This document shows, in pieces, positions 26,582 to 35,383 of a stretch of DNA of 64,000 nt. The DNA is from Arcobacteraceae bacterium (GTDB lineage Bacteria > Campylobacterota > Campylobacteria > Campylobacterales > Arcobacteraceae): contig JALNYH010000009.1 in NCBI GenBank assembly GCA_023229945.1, positions 1-64,000 of the forward strand, written 5' to 3'. Positions within the stretch are counted from its first letter, which is position 1, and each line of letters opens with the position of its first letter. The translations under genes and the position numbers were made by a program. The notes under the pieces are model-generated. The model worked only from the letters and a program-made list of their open reading frames with translations, ran no database searches and was not told the DNA's origin.

Positions 26582-27291
26582 TTATAGATGACAATCTAGT
26601 ATTGATTTATTAGGATCAATTATATATTCATATCCACTATAAAGAGTATAAATACCAAATAAAATCACCGCAATACTAGCAAATTTTATCATAATATTTC
26701 TAAAACCTGATTGTTTAAAAAGTCCGACAAAAAATCCAAGAGAAAAAAGTGCAGGAATTGTACTAACTCCAAATATAAACATCACTACCCCACCCCAAAA
26801 AGGATCAGCAGTACTAGCAGCTGTAATTGCAAAAAAGTAAACAAATCCACAAGGAAGAAGACCATTGAGCATACCAAGAAGAAAAAAGCTAAATAATGAA
26901 CCACTATGAAGTAAACTTTTGAAACTTCTTTGATACCAAGAGCTTTTTGATACCCCATATTCAATAAGTGTTAAAAATTTTATTTTCCCTAGCAATGAAA
27001 GCCCAGCTAATACCATAAATAGCCCAGCAATTAGCAGTAAAACACCATTTGTCATATTTGAAAAAGCTATCACTCCTCCCAAAAATCCAAACATTGCCCC
27101 AAGCATAACATAAGTCAATACTCTACCTACAGAATAACTAATATGAGCTAGTGATTGCTGAAATTTACTCCAACTATTATCAATTTTTGTACTTGAATAT
27201 GCCATAACAATACCACCACACATCCCAATACAATGTCCAAAAGAGCCTAAAAAGCTATTGTCATAATAGAAAGTATACTTACCGTTTCCAT
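26582..27291 (-). pseudogene. TauE/SafE-type membrane protein with apparent 1-bp frameshift near the start
   Basis: The body (about 225 residues, six membrane helices) is a UreH/SafE-like sulfite-exporter-family protein with GSFGHCIGMCGGIVMAYS and LLGMLNGLLPCGFVYFF, typical of the cytochrome-oxidase/copper-associated group. The ATG at 27291, behind a near-perfect GGGAGGACTTC site, reads METVSILSIMTIAF and then hits TAG in the T5 run (plus-strand A5, 27249-27253). One extra T would join it smoothly to LGSFGHCIG. The only unbroken frame needs a TTG at 27304 without a ribosome site and gives an unlikely hydrophilic N-terminus. This could be a lesion, slippage or a sequencing error. Confidence 0.7.
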
Positions 27292-27300
27292 GAAGTCCTC

Positions 27301-27532
27301 CCAACCAATAAAACTCTAATAAAGAGGCTATAGATTAGTACTAGTACTAGGCAGAAGTTTGAAGCTTTACATCGTAAAGTGAAAACTTCTAACGAAGTAA
27401 TAGTGCTGATATATAGTCTTATAACTACCCTACTACTGCGTTGGAAAATTTTGAAATACGATGTATTCCTGCAATTTTCCGCCTTGTATTAGGACAGTTC
27501 TAAAACTACTTTCTTAGAGTTTGATTGGCTGG
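27301..27532. repeat. Nested inverted-repeat element with two hairpin units
   Basis: Outer arms 27301-27324 and 27509-27532 are complementary over most of 24 bases (CCAACCAATAAAACTCTAAT versus its mate). Inside are a plus-oriented unit (AGAAGTTT...CTTTAC-ATC-GTAAAG...AAACTTCT, 27353-27390) and a minus-oriented unit. The second has arms 27414-27435 and 27487-27508 and borders GCGTTG and CGCCTTG. Unit layout matches the element at 9515-9595. It fills the whole gap between two genes. Confidence 0.7.
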
Positions 27533-27538
27533 GTGGAC

Positions 27539-28051
27539 TTAGTTATTCTCTTGAATATATTTTGCATATACTGGATTTGTCATATTTTCACCTCTTAACA
27601 TTCGTTCCTTCATTTCATTAAAATCAATCAATTTGTCTTGATTGTTTTCATAGGCACCAAATCCATATCTCATAGGTGTTACTTCATTTACACTATAATA
27701 TGCTTTATATCCATCTATCCACTGGTGAGTATCTTTAGCATATACCCAAATCACAACATTATCAGCAAACTCTTTGTCTTTCAACCAATTTATCATACCA
27801 CCATGGTCATGAAAAAACCATGTTTTACCATTTTGTGCAATCACTTGTGACGCATAAGTAATATCATCAATATTCATACCACAATCACTATCTTGATACT
27901 GCCCCAAAACTATATCTAAAGGTTTTTTATCTAAATTACCCTCAACCACCACAACAGTTTTTGCACTATTATGATTTGATACTATAATAAAACCTATAAC
28001 AAAAATAAAAATAGATACAAATAAAACTTTTAATAAAATATCTTTTATCAT
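27539..28051 (-). CDS. NosL-like lipid- or membrane-anchored protein
   Basis: A 170-residue protein with one N-terminal membrane helix (KVLFVSIFIFVIGFIIV). A periplasmic NosL-type domain follows, with DSDCGMNIDDITYASQVI (Cys57, Met59) and GKTWFFHDHGGMINWLKD. NosL proteins bind Cu(I) for nitrous oxide reductase assembly. Start ATG 28051 overlaps the upstream stop as ATGA. It is the last gene of the six-gene NosL/ABC operon; the intergenic element follows its stop. Copper binding here is inferred from the CxM and HDH residues. Confidence 0.7.
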   Translation of the reverse strand: MIKDILLKVLFVSIFIFVIGFIIVSNHNSAKTVVVVEGNLDKKPLDIVLGQYQDSDCGMNIDDITYASQVIAQNGKTWFFHDHGGMINWLKDKEFADNVVIWVYAKDTHQWIDGYKAYYSVNEVTPMRYGFGAYENNQDKLIDFNEMKERMLRGENMTNPVYAKYIQENN

Positions 28052-29016
28052 AAAAACACCCCATTTACCAAATAATACCCAACAACATAAGAAGTACAAA
28101 TTATGACAAAAATTGTATTAAAAAATGTACTATATAAAAAATACTTTTGTATAGTTTGCTTGATAAGAAGCTTTAATGCAAGATTTACAATACCAAAAAA
28201 ACTCCCCAAAAACAAACTCCCCCATATCAAATATCCTACAAAATAATAATCACTTTGCAACATACAAAAAGGGCATATATGAGTTGGCAACTGATAGATA
28301 TAAGTACCAAAAAAATATGTAACTGCATAATAACCAAAATAAAACAAAAGAATTGTCGAAAGGAAACTAAAAAGTGGGTTTTTTTGGATATTTGCTATCA
28401 ATACAAGAATATATATACTATAAAATAAAATCAAAAGTGTTTGCGTATTGATGCCAAAAGGCAAGGGGTCACTACTTCCACTAACTCCAAATATCACAGA
28501 ACAACACTGCACTGGAACATCTGTAGAAATATGTGTAAAATAGAGTATTTCAAGGACAAACTCTATAAAAATAAAAGCAAATATAACAATTGCCAAAATT
28601 AGTTTTGTCTTAATATATGGATAATCATATGCTGTAATATCAAGCTTATTTACAATAAGCCAAATGCCAACAATAAAGATAATAAATATCTTCAATCCTA
28701 ATAAAAAATTACCATATTCATTAGCACCCACAACACCAGCAGCACACATAGCCCCATGAACCACATCAGATAAACTATCTATAGTAAAAGCAAAATAAGG
28801 GAGTAATATAATCTTAGCAATCAAAGAAAAGAATAGTATCAATACTATCAAATAACTTTTTTTCTCAAGTGTGTATTGAAATGCACTAGTAGAGCTAAAA
28901 TCCCATTTTTTATAAATATAAATACCAAAAAATGAAGCCAAACCTTGCATAAGCAAAATCAAAAATCCAGCAACTACCAATATAATTACATTTTGTTGTA
29001 ATAATATATCACCCAC
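28048..29016 (-). CDS. Polytopic membrane protein with CPFC motif, unknown function
   Basis: A 322-residue protein with about eight membrane helices. Notable cysteines are GAMCAAGVVGANEYG at about residue 90, QCCSVIF near 170 and THICPFCMLQSDYYFVGY near 245; the CPFC next to a helix recalls VKOR-like or thiol-disulfide membrane proteins. No family could be named with certainty. It overlaps the ABC ATPase gene by 8 bases and the NosL-like gene by 4, so it is translated as part of this operon. A redox or metal-handling partner of the NosL proteins is a guess from context. Confidence 0.6.
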   Translation of the reverse strand: MGDILLQQNVIILVVAGFLILLMQGLASFFGIYIYKKWDFSSTSAFQYTLEKKSYLIVLILFFSLIAKIILLPYFAFTIDSLSDVVHGAMCAAGVVGANEYGNFLLGLKIFIIFIVGIWLIVNKLDITAYDYPYIKTKLILAIVIFAFIFIEFVLEILYFTHISTDVPVQCCSVIFGVSGSSDPLPFGINTQTLLILFYSIYILVLIANIQKNPLFSFLSTILLFYFGYYAVTYFFGTYIYQLPTHICPFCMLQSDYYFVGYLIWGSLFLGSFFGIVNLALKLLIKQTIQKYFLYSTFFNTIFVIICTSYVVGYYLVNGVFL

Positions 29017-29680
29017 TTATATCACCATCTTTGATATATATAATTTTTTCTACAAAATCCAACTCATCAAATAAACTATCATGTGTAGAAATTACAATAG
29101 TTTTTCCAAGTTTTTTTAGATTGCTTAAAATCTCTACTAAATTCTTAGAATTTGCACTGTCTAAATTTGCTGTGGGTTCATCAAGCAATATAATATTTGG
29201 ATTATTCACCAATGCTCTGGCAATTGCCACACGCTGTTTTTCTCCACCTGATAAATTCTTGGAAATTTCCATACTTTTATGGGCAATATTGCATATTTGC
29301 ATAGCATAATTTACTTTTTCTTCAATCTCTTTTGCACTAAGACCAAGTGGAATCAATGGAATAGAAATATTATCAAACACACTTAAATCATTTATCAAAT
29401 GAAAAGATTGAAACACAAACCCAATAGAACTAGCTCTAAAATTGGACAAATGCAAATCTGGCAATTTTGCTATATATTTATCTTCTACAATCACTTCACC
29501 ACTTGTTGGTTTATTCATACCACCTATTATAGAAAGAAGCGTAGATTTACCACTTCCACTTACTCCTTTTAGTACCACAACCGTATTTGGCAAAACTTCA
29601 AAGTTGATATTTCTCAAAGCTACAAACTCATTTTTTTGACCAACATTATATATTTTATTGAGTGCTTTAATTTTTATCAT
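29009..29680 (-). CDS. ABC transporter ATP-binding protein (LolD/MacB type)
   Basis: A 223-residue ATPase with Walker A GVSGSGKS near residue 41, Q-loop FQSFHLINDLSV, signature LSGGEKQR, Walker B IILLDEP and the switch histidine in VISTHD. The short domain and sequence fit the LolD/MacB/FtsE group, which works with FtsX-fold permeases in mechanotransmission or lipoprotein-related export. It overlaps the permease gene by ATGA. Together they would form a MacB-like system serving the NosL operon. Confidence 0.92.
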   Translation of the reverse strand: MIKIKALNKIYNVGQKNEFVALRNINFEVLPNTVVVLKGVSGSGKSTLLSIIGGMNKPTSGEVIVEDKYIAKLPDLHLSNFRASSIGFVFQSFHLINDLSVFDNISIPLIPLGLSAKEIEEKVNYAMQICNIAHKSMEISKNLSGGEKQRVAIARALVNNPNIILLDEPTANLDSANSKNLVEILSNLKKLGKTIVISTHDSLFDELDFVEKIIYIKDGDISG

Positions 29681-30855
29681 CTCAAGCTCCCATCTATATC
29701 ACTAGTTGCTATTTTCCAAGCAGGAATCAAAACAGAGGCTATAAAGAAAATCATAAAAAACATAAATAAACTAAAAAGCATGGAAAATTCTATATAAGGG
29801 ACAAATGATATATCATATCCAATATTGTGTGAGCCCAAAAAAATATCTGCCAATAATGGTGCATCAAAAACAAAAACAAAAATATAAGCGATTATCACCC
29901 CAAGTAAAAAACTAAAAATACCAACTATTGAACTTTCAAATACCTTTAGCACTATAATAGCCTTGATACTCCAGCCAGTCGCTCGGAATATTGCAATCTC
30001 TTTTTTATCACTAGAATTTATCATAGAATATCTTTGGTATAAGACCAGACAAAAAGTAAGCAATAAAATCATAAATACAATCAAAAAGAATCCACTTTTA
30101 TAGTTATACAAATTCGTATAGCTTTTTTGTAAATCTTCTTTTGTAATGATTTTTATATTATGATGTTTATCAATAAGCTCAACTTTAAGATTTATCCATT
30201 CAGTATCATTTGGAACATTTAGCACTATATCTGTTGATTTATCTTTATCAATACCCAATATCCTCTTAGCCAAATCAATATCCATCAAAATCAAATCATT
30301 AGATATAATATCACTATTTTTAGGCATAGTATCAAAAATCATAACTCTTTGAATATCAAGTTGTGGTGTCAAAAAATTATAATACTCTTTATAATAGTTT
30401 TTATCAAAAAAATCCTTGACTCCATTTCCAATTATCATATAATCTTCGCTCATAAACTTTTCAATATCAATACCATCAAAAACTTTTTTTATTTGTAAAG
30501 ATGTATATTCATCAAATAAATCAATCCCTACAATAGTAAATTTATAATCACTTGCCAAATGATAATACTCTCCATAAACACGAGGTTGAATATGTGAAAT
30601 ACCTCTAATATTCCTAAAATCATCAATCCACTCATTTGGTATATCATCACGATTACCAGCACGAACCTTTTGTACTACAAAATCACTTTGACTATCTACA
30701 AAACTAAGCAGTTGATGTTTTATTGATGTACTTATAAACATAACAGACACCAAAATGGTTATCAAAAGAGTGGAAATTAAGAAAATTGAAATGTGTTTGA
30801 TTCTATGTTGATATACTAATAAAAATAAAAAACTCAAAAATGTCTTATTTATCAT
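29677..30855 (-). CDS. FtsX/MacB-fold ABC transporter permease
   Basis: A 392-residue protein. TM1 at about 20-45 (HISIFLISTLLITILVSVMF) is followed by a periplasmic domain of about 210 residues and three C-terminal helices with KKEIAIFRATGWSIKAIIVLKVFESSIVG, the typical FtsX cytoplasmic coupling segment. ATG 30855 is chosen because it is the first methionine consistent with the family's N-terminal helix; longer in-frame starts run through the upstream gene. It overlaps that gene by 11 bases. The substrate is not deducible. Confidence 0.85.
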   Translation of the reverse strand: MINKTFLSFLFLLVYQHRIKHISIFLISTLLITILVSVMFISTSIKHQLLSFVDSQSDFVVQKVRAGNRDDIPNEWIDDFRNIRGISHIQPRVYGEYYHLASDYKFTIVGIDLFDEYTSLQIKKVFDGIDIEKFMSEDYMIIGNGVKDFFDKNYYKEYYNFLTPQLDIQRVMIFDTMPKNSDIISNDLILMDIDLAKRILGIDKDKSTDIVLNVPNDTEWINLKVELIDKHHNIKIITKEDLQKSYTNLYNYKSGFFLIVFMILLLTFCLVLYQRYSMINSSDKKEIAIFRATGWSIKAIIVLKVFESSIVGIFSFLLGVIIAYIFVFVFDAPLLADIFLGSHNIGYDISFVPYIEFSMLFSLFMFFMIFFIASVLIPAWKIATSDIDGSLR

Positions 30856-31096
30856 AAACAAATCTTTTATATTGAATTTGAGGCATTTGTGGATGGAATT
30901 CTTTTTTGTTATCGAAATCAAATCTAGATTCATAGATAGTAGAATTATATGCAAGATATGGCATAGTCGTAAGACTAGCCACATCAATTGCTTTTGAATT
31001 ATCAAAAATATAGTATTTGTACTGGCTATGTATCATCAAAGATACAAATAAACCAAATACAATAAAGAAACTATACAAAAAACTTTTATATATCAA
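30845..31096 (-). CDS. Small single-pass membrane protein in the NosL operon
   Basis: About 83 residues: one N-terminal helix (SFLYSFFIVFGLFVSLMIHS) and a periplasmic tail rich in tyrosine and acidic residues, ending QYKRFVYDK. There is no ATG near the start; TTG 31096, preceded by AGAGG, is preferred over TTG at 31114 or 31120. It is squeezed between the double NosL gene (7-base gap) and the permease (11-base overlap), so it is very likely translated. No family recognised; a small accessory subunit of the ABC permease is plausible. Confidence 0.6.
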   Translation of the reverse strand: MIYKSFLYSFFIVFGLFVSLMIHSQYKYYIFDNSKAIDVASLTTMPYLAYNSTIYESRFDFDNKKEFHPQMPQIQYKRFVYDK

Positions 31097-31103
31097 AATA
31101 CCT

Positions 31104-32483
31104 CTATTTATCAAGCCCAAATACTATTTCAGGTGTAATTTCATTAAATGTTAGAATTTGCTTACCACTATAGCTTTTACTAAAAGCTACTGCATCTTCT
31201 TTTGTTGAAAATGGAATCAACTCTTTACCCATAGGGCCATAAACTGAAGCACCTATTACAAAAAATGCTTTTTTTGCATCAATTTTATTAAGTGTATAAT
31301 AATCACTTACTAGTATTATAGCAAAATCATCTTTAGTATAGTTATGATGGTAACTCTTTGCTTCAAAAATAAATTTAAACATATCTTTTGAACCATCATA
31401 AAAAAACTCTTTTCCATCACTTAGCTTTGTATATGCTGCCCATTTAGGATATTTTGCAACAAACATTCCACACACTGGACATTTTGTATCTTTTGGTACT
31501 ATCAATGGATCTGCTTTTGCATTTACCATACCATCTTTAGAATTCCATAAATATCCTAATAATGACACACTATCATCATCTTTTAATTTTGGACAATCTT
31601 TATTTACAGCATTTTTCAAATCATTAAATGTAGTATATTTTGTTGGATCTATTTGTTTACAAACTCTTTGATGTATATTTTCACCTCTTTTTAAAAAGTT
31701 TGAATCTTTTCTTGATTTGATATATAGTTGTATTTCTTCATTTTGTCCATACATTTTCTCAAAATTCTCAAGTTTTATATCCCAAACATACAGCATTACA
31801 GCTTGAAGTTGACCATCATTTAGTTCATCTCCACAAAGTTTTTGTTGTTCAATAATTGCTTTCATTTCGCCCATTGTATGTGCATCTATTTTATCAATAG
31901 CTTCTTTATTACATTTTGTATTATAAAGTTTTTCGCCGTTTTTATACATCATTGTGCTTCTATTATCATAAACCAAAGCAGTATCTTTAGCAAAATCCAT
32001 AAATGCTATTTTATACGCTTCATCAAAGCTTTTTACTTCTCCACCATAAGTTTGCTCAAAAGCAATCGCATCTTCAATTTTTGCAAAAGCATATTTACTA
32101 GTCATTGTCATTGTACCTTTTACTGTACTACCTACTACATAATAAGCTTTTTTTGCATCAATAAATTTAAGAGTAGCCACATCAACAACTAAAATTTCTT
32201 TTATAGAATCATGCTTACCTTTTAAAACAGTAAGTTCCATCTCTTCTACAAGACAATAAAGACTACAATATTGTCTGTTAGTCCCATCACTCAATTTTAC
32301 AGCATGGTTAGTTTTGTAAAATTTTGGTAAATGCATCCCACAATTTGGACAGTACAATTTATCTTCAGTAGTCTGAAGAAGAGTTGCATCTTTTACTGGA
32401 ACTGTTTGAAACATTTGATTCGGATTTGCACTTGCAATTGAAGCTATCGTTAAGATTAGCAACACTAAGAATTTTTTAAACAT
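31104..32483 (-). CDS. Double-NosL protein with heme-less cytochrome c-like centre
   Basis: A 459-residue periplasmic protein with a signal peptide (FLVLLILTIASIASA). NosL domain 1 has CPNCGM at 45-50 and QYCSLYCLVEEM; NosL domain 2 has CPVCGM near 334 and DGSKDMFKFIF. Between them (about 185-310) are two segments shaped like small cytochrome c domains (GEKLYNTKCNKEA ... LNDGQLQAVMLYVWD and GENIHQRVCKQID ... LLGYLW). Each has only single cysteines and no CxxCH, so heme cannot be attached in the usual way. First gene of the operon; Cu(I) chaperoning is the family function. Confidence 0.82.
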   Translation of the reverse strand: MFKKFLVLLILTIASIASANPNQMFQTVPVKDATLLQTTEDKLYCPNCGMHLPKFYKTNHAVKLSDGTNRQYCSLYCLVEEMELTVLKGKHDSIKEILVVDVATLKFIDAKKAYYVVGSTVKGTMTMTSKYAFAKIEDAIAFEQTYGGEVKSFDEAYKIAFMDFAKDTALVYDNRSTMMYKNGEKLYNTKCNKEAIDKIDAHTMGEMKAIIEQQKLCGDELNDGQLQAVMLYVWDIKLENFEKMYGQNEEIQLYIKSRKDSNFLKRGENIHQRVCKQIDPTKYTTFNDLKNAVNKDCPKLKDDDSVSLLGYLWNSKDGMVNAKADPLIVPKDTKCPVCGMFVAKYPKWAAYTKLSDGKEFFYDGSKDMFKFIFEAKSYHHNYTKDDFAIILVSDYYTLNKIDAKKAFFVIGASVYGPMGKELIPFSTKEDAVAFSKSYSGKQILTFNEITPEIVFGLDK

Positions 32484-32516
32484 TTTAGTCCTTTTTAATT
32501 AGATATTTTATAGAGT

Positions 32517-32522
32517 ATTATA
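32517..32522 (-). promoter_or_regulatory. -10 element of the NosL operon
   Basis: ATTATA on the plus strand, TATAAT on the minus strand (ACTATAATACTC). Initiation near 32510 gives a leader of about 27 bases to the double-NosL ATG. Confidence 0.5.
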
Positions 32523-32655
32523 GTAAGTCTTTGTTAATTAATCGTTAAATCATGAAATTATAACTGATTAATAAAATGTTTAACCATACAGATTAAAATT
32601 GTAGTATATTTGAGAAAGTTCAAGGCAGACATTAGCCAAGTTTTAGAGTTGATAG

Positions 32656-32724
32656 TTAGTTAATGATGACAATTTGGTAAATTTCTAACTCCGAAAGTAC
32701 CAAATAGCATCATTTAAAACTAAA
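32656..32724 (-). terminator. Long imperfect hairpin after infA
   Basis: Arms TTAGTT 32656-32661, AATGATG 32662-32668 and TTTGGTA 32673-32679 pair with TACCAAA 32698-32704, CATCATT 32708-32714 and AACTAA. The stem starts two bases after the infA stop. It is the probable end of the S10-spc transcript, although there is no U-tract. The rest of 32484-32725 holds only the NosL promoter. Confidence 0.5.
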
Positions 32725-32725
32725 T

Positions 32726-32944
32726 TTATTTGTAACGGTGAGTAATTCTACCCTTATCTAGTGAATACGGAGTAATCTCAACCTTTACTTTATCACCTGG
32801 CAAAATTTTAATATAATTCATTCTCATTTTTCCAGATATATGACATAAAACTATGTGACCATTATCAAATCCTACTCTAAACATAGCATTTGGAAGAGCC
32901 TCTTTTACTACTCCATCAATTACTATTACATCATCTTTTGCCAT
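32726..32944 (-). CDS. infA: Translation initiation factor IF-1
   Basis: A 72-residue single S1/OB-fold protein ([21 protein letters not shown] ... [22 protein letters not shown]), exact family length. It binds the 30S A-site during initiation. It is the last gene of the S10-spc cluster, 14 bases after map; rpmJ does not follow, so the alpha operon lies elsewhere. Confidence 0.97.
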   Translation of the reverse strand: MAKDDVIVIDGVVKEALPNAMFRVGFDNGHIVLCHISGKMRMNYIKILPGDKVKVEITPYSLDKGRITHRYK

Positions 32945-32958
32945 CTATTTTATCCCTT

Positions 32959-33717
32959 TTATATTTGTGTTAATATTTTTGCTTTACCATTTACAATAGC
33001 TACTGTGTGTTCATAATGACTAGTTCTTAAACCATCACGAGAAACTACAGACCAATTATCTTCTAAGATTACAGGTTCACTATCTTTATGACATATCATA
33101 GGTTCTATACAAAACACCATACCATTCTTGATTTTTGGACCTTGTTTTGGATTTGGTGCATCCAAATAATTTGGAATTTCTGGATCACAATGAGGCTCAC
33201 GCCCTATTCCATGTCCACAAAATCTTACAAGTGGAACAAATCCTCGTGAATGTATAAAATTCTCAATCAATAAAGATAACTCTTTAAACCTCATACCCTC
33301 TTTGATAATTCCAATAGCATACATCAATGTATCATATGAACAGTCAATAAGCTTTTGGTCTTCAGAAGATATTTTACCAATAGGCATAGTAATAGCTGCA
33401 TCACCATACCAGCCATCAATTTCACTTCCTATATCTATTCCTAAAATATCTCCGTCTTTTAATACGGTGTTATTTGGAATACCATGAATAACGACTTCAT
33501 TTAATGATGTACATATAGCATTAGGAAAGCCATAAAGTCCTTTAAAAGCTGGTCTTGCACCAAGTTTTAAAAGAAATTCTTCACCAAGTTTATCAACATC
33601 TAGAAGAGTCATACCAGATTTTACATTTGATTTTAAGTAGTCCAAAGTCTTCGCCACTGCAAGACCTGCAGTGTGAAGCTTTTGTATTTCATTAGGTTTT
33701 CTAAGTGGAATTGCCAA
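32959..33717 (-). CDS. map: Methionine aminopeptidase, type I
   Basis: A 252-residue enzyme that removes the initiator methionine from nascent proteins. Metal ligands are visible in order: GIDIGSEIDGWYGDAA (two aspartates), GHGIGREPHCDPEIPNY (histidine), FCIEPM (glutamate) and the last glutamate in SHYEHTVAI. The substrate histidine is in EVVIHGIPN. It is a short type Ia form without a zinc-finger extension. It sits between secY (2-base gap) and infA, the usual order when adk is elsewhere, as it is here. Confidence 0.96.
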   Translation of the reverse strand: MAIPLRKPNEIQKLHTAGLAVAKTLDYLKSNVKSGMTLLDVDKLGEEFLLKLGARPAFKGLYGFPNAICTSLNEVVIHGIPNNTVLKDGDILGIDIGSEIDGWYGDAAITMPIGKISSEDQKLIDCSYDTLMYAIGIIKEGMRFKELSLLIENFIHSRGFVPLVRFCGHGIGREPHCDPEIPNYLDAPNPKQGPKIKNGMVFCIEPMICHKDSEPVILEDNWSVVSRDGLRTSHYEHTVAIVNGKAKILTQI

Positions 33718-33719
33718 GA

Positions 33720-34982
33720 TTATAACCTTGTAGCACTTAGAGTATCATATTTATTCATATATTGTTGAGCTTCAATTTTTCTCATAGTATCTATTGCAAC
33801 TTGTACAACAATTAGTACAGCAACACCACCAAAATAAAATGGAACTCCCATAGCCTTTACAATCAAAAAAGGAACTGTAGAAACAAGCCCTAGATAAATA
33901 GCACCACCAAAAGTAAGTCTACTTGCAACTTCATTCAAAAATGATGCTGTAGATTCTCCTGGTCTAACACCTGGGATAAACCCACCTTGTCGTTTTAGGT
34001 TTTCTGAGATATCTTTTGAATTAAAGGTAATTGATGCATAAAAGAATGCAAAAAATACAACAAACAAAAATGTCAAAACATTGAAAAAATAACCACTAGG
34101 ATTTAGTAAGTCTGATATTATCATAATATATTCATTCTGACTACTTTGTAAAACAGTAGCAGGAAACATTAATATAGCAGAAGCAAAAATAGCTGGGATA
34201 ACTCCACTTAAATTTACTTTAATAGGAATATAGTTCATAATTCTTTTGTTTTGGTTTTCCATAACAACTTTTCTAGAATATGAAACTGGAACTCTTCTCT
34301 CACCCAATTCTACATATATTATCGCTCCAACTGTAGCAAAAATAATCAATACTATCCCAATAACTACAAAGAAACTCATTTGTCCATTATTTACAAGTTC
34401 TATAGTACCACCAATTGCACTTGGAATTGCAGAAACTATACCAGCAAATATAATCAAACTTATACCATTACCTATACCTTTTTGTGTGATTTGTTCTCCA
34501 ATCCACATTAAAAGCATAGTACCACTTAACATAGAAATAGATGCAACCCATACAAATGTACTCATGTCAATACTTATTGCACTTGCTCCGTTGCTTCCTG
34601 TTAGAGAATTTAATCCCATAGAAACACCAAATGCTTGTACTAAAGTAATTACTATTGTTGTATATCTGATAATTTGCATATATTTTTGCATCCCATCACG
34701 CTCTTTTTTAAGTTTGCCAAGAGCTGGGAAAGTTGCGGCAAGAAGTTCCATTATAATTGAGGCAGTAATATAAGGCATAATTCCAAGAGATATAATGCTA
34801 AGTCTTTCAACCGCATTACCACTAAACATATTGATAAGCCCTAATGCATTTTGTGCATTTGAATCAAAAAACTCTTTTACTACATCTATATTTACACCAG
34901 GCACTGGCACATATGCCAACAGCCTGTATAATAAAATAAATCCTAGCGTTATGAGAATTTTATTTACTAAAGTATTACTCAT
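33720..34982 (-). CDS. secY: Preprotein translocase subunit SecY
   Basis: A 420-residue protein with ten membrane helices, the protein-conducting channel for Sec export and membrane insertion. Recognisable are the N-terminal LIYRLLAYVPVPGVN region, the plug/TM2 segment GIMPYITASIIMELLAATFP, and the cytoplasmic loops with KLKKERDGMQKY and GERRVPVSYSRKVV; FIPGVRPGESTASFL lies in the C-terminal third. It starts 2 bases after rplO, in the spc part of the operon, so export capacity is tied to ribosome synthesis. Confidence 0.97.
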   Translation of the reverse strand: MSNTLVNKILITLGFILLYRLLAYVPVPGVNIDVVKEFFDSNAQNALGLINMFSGNAVERLSIISLGIMPYITASIIMELLAATFPALGKLKKERDGMQKYMQIIRYTTIVITLVQAFGVSMGLNSLTGSNGASAISIDMSTFVWVASISMLSGTMLLMWIGEQITQKGIGNGISLIIFAGIVSAIPSAIGGTIELVNNGQMSFFVVIGIVLIIFATVGAIIYVELGERRVPVSYSRKVVMENQNKRIMNYIPIKVNLSGVIPAIFASAILMFPATVLQSSQNEYIMIISDLLNPSGYFFNVLTFLFVVFFAFFYASITFNSKDISENLKRQGGFIPGVRPGESTASFLNEVASRLTFGGAIYLGLVSTVPFLIVKAMGVPFYFGGVAVLIVVQVAIDTMRKIEAQQYMNKYDTLSATRL

Positions 34983-34984
34983 AA

Positions 34985-35380
34985 TTATTTTCCAGAAGTA
35001 GTTATATTTTCGTCTTTTATTTTACTCACTAAATTTATTGCGTTTTTACCAATTAACTTAATTCTTGTAGTTGAACTTGATAACTTATAAACAGTAGCAA
35101 TATTTACAACTGTAATTTCTTCTAAGTTAGCTATCGAAGTAATTTTGTCTACATTTAAACTAAGTGGTTTTTCAACTCTTGAAGTAAATCCAACTTTTGG
35201 AAGTCTTCTATGAAGTGGTTGTTGCCCACCTTCAAAACCTCTTTTTTCATTGTATCCGCCTCTAGCTTTTTGACCTTTGTGACCTTTTCCAGCAGTTTTA
35301 CCAGTACCACTTCCTTGACCACGACCTATTCTTTTTCTGTTTTTAGTACTTCCAACAGCTGGTTGTAAATTTTCTAACAT
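34985..35380 (-). CDS. rplO: 50S ribosomal protein L15
   Basis: 131 residues. The N-terminal basic glycine-rich extension [20 protein letters not shown] and the [18 protein letters not shown] segment are diagnostic. Binds 23S rRNA late in assembly. It follows rpsE directly because rpmD (L30) is missing, the usual state in Campylobacterota. Confidence 0.97.
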   Translation of the reverse strand: MLENLQPAVGSTKNRKRIGRGQGSGTGKTAGKGHKGQKARGGYNEKRGFEGGQQPLHRRLPKVGFTSRVEKPLSLNVDKITSIANLEEITVVNIATVYKLSSSTTRIKLIGKNAINLVSKIKDENITTSGK

Positions 35381-35383
35381 GAT

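Noticed and set aside
27301..27532. Insertion sequence remnant
   Set aside because: Terminal inverted repeats are present but there is no transposase reading frame and no target duplication could be recognised; kept as a repeat element only.
34246..34773. 175-codon plus-strand frame
   Set aside because: Antisense to secY; the composition mirrors the membrane helices of SecY on the other strand.
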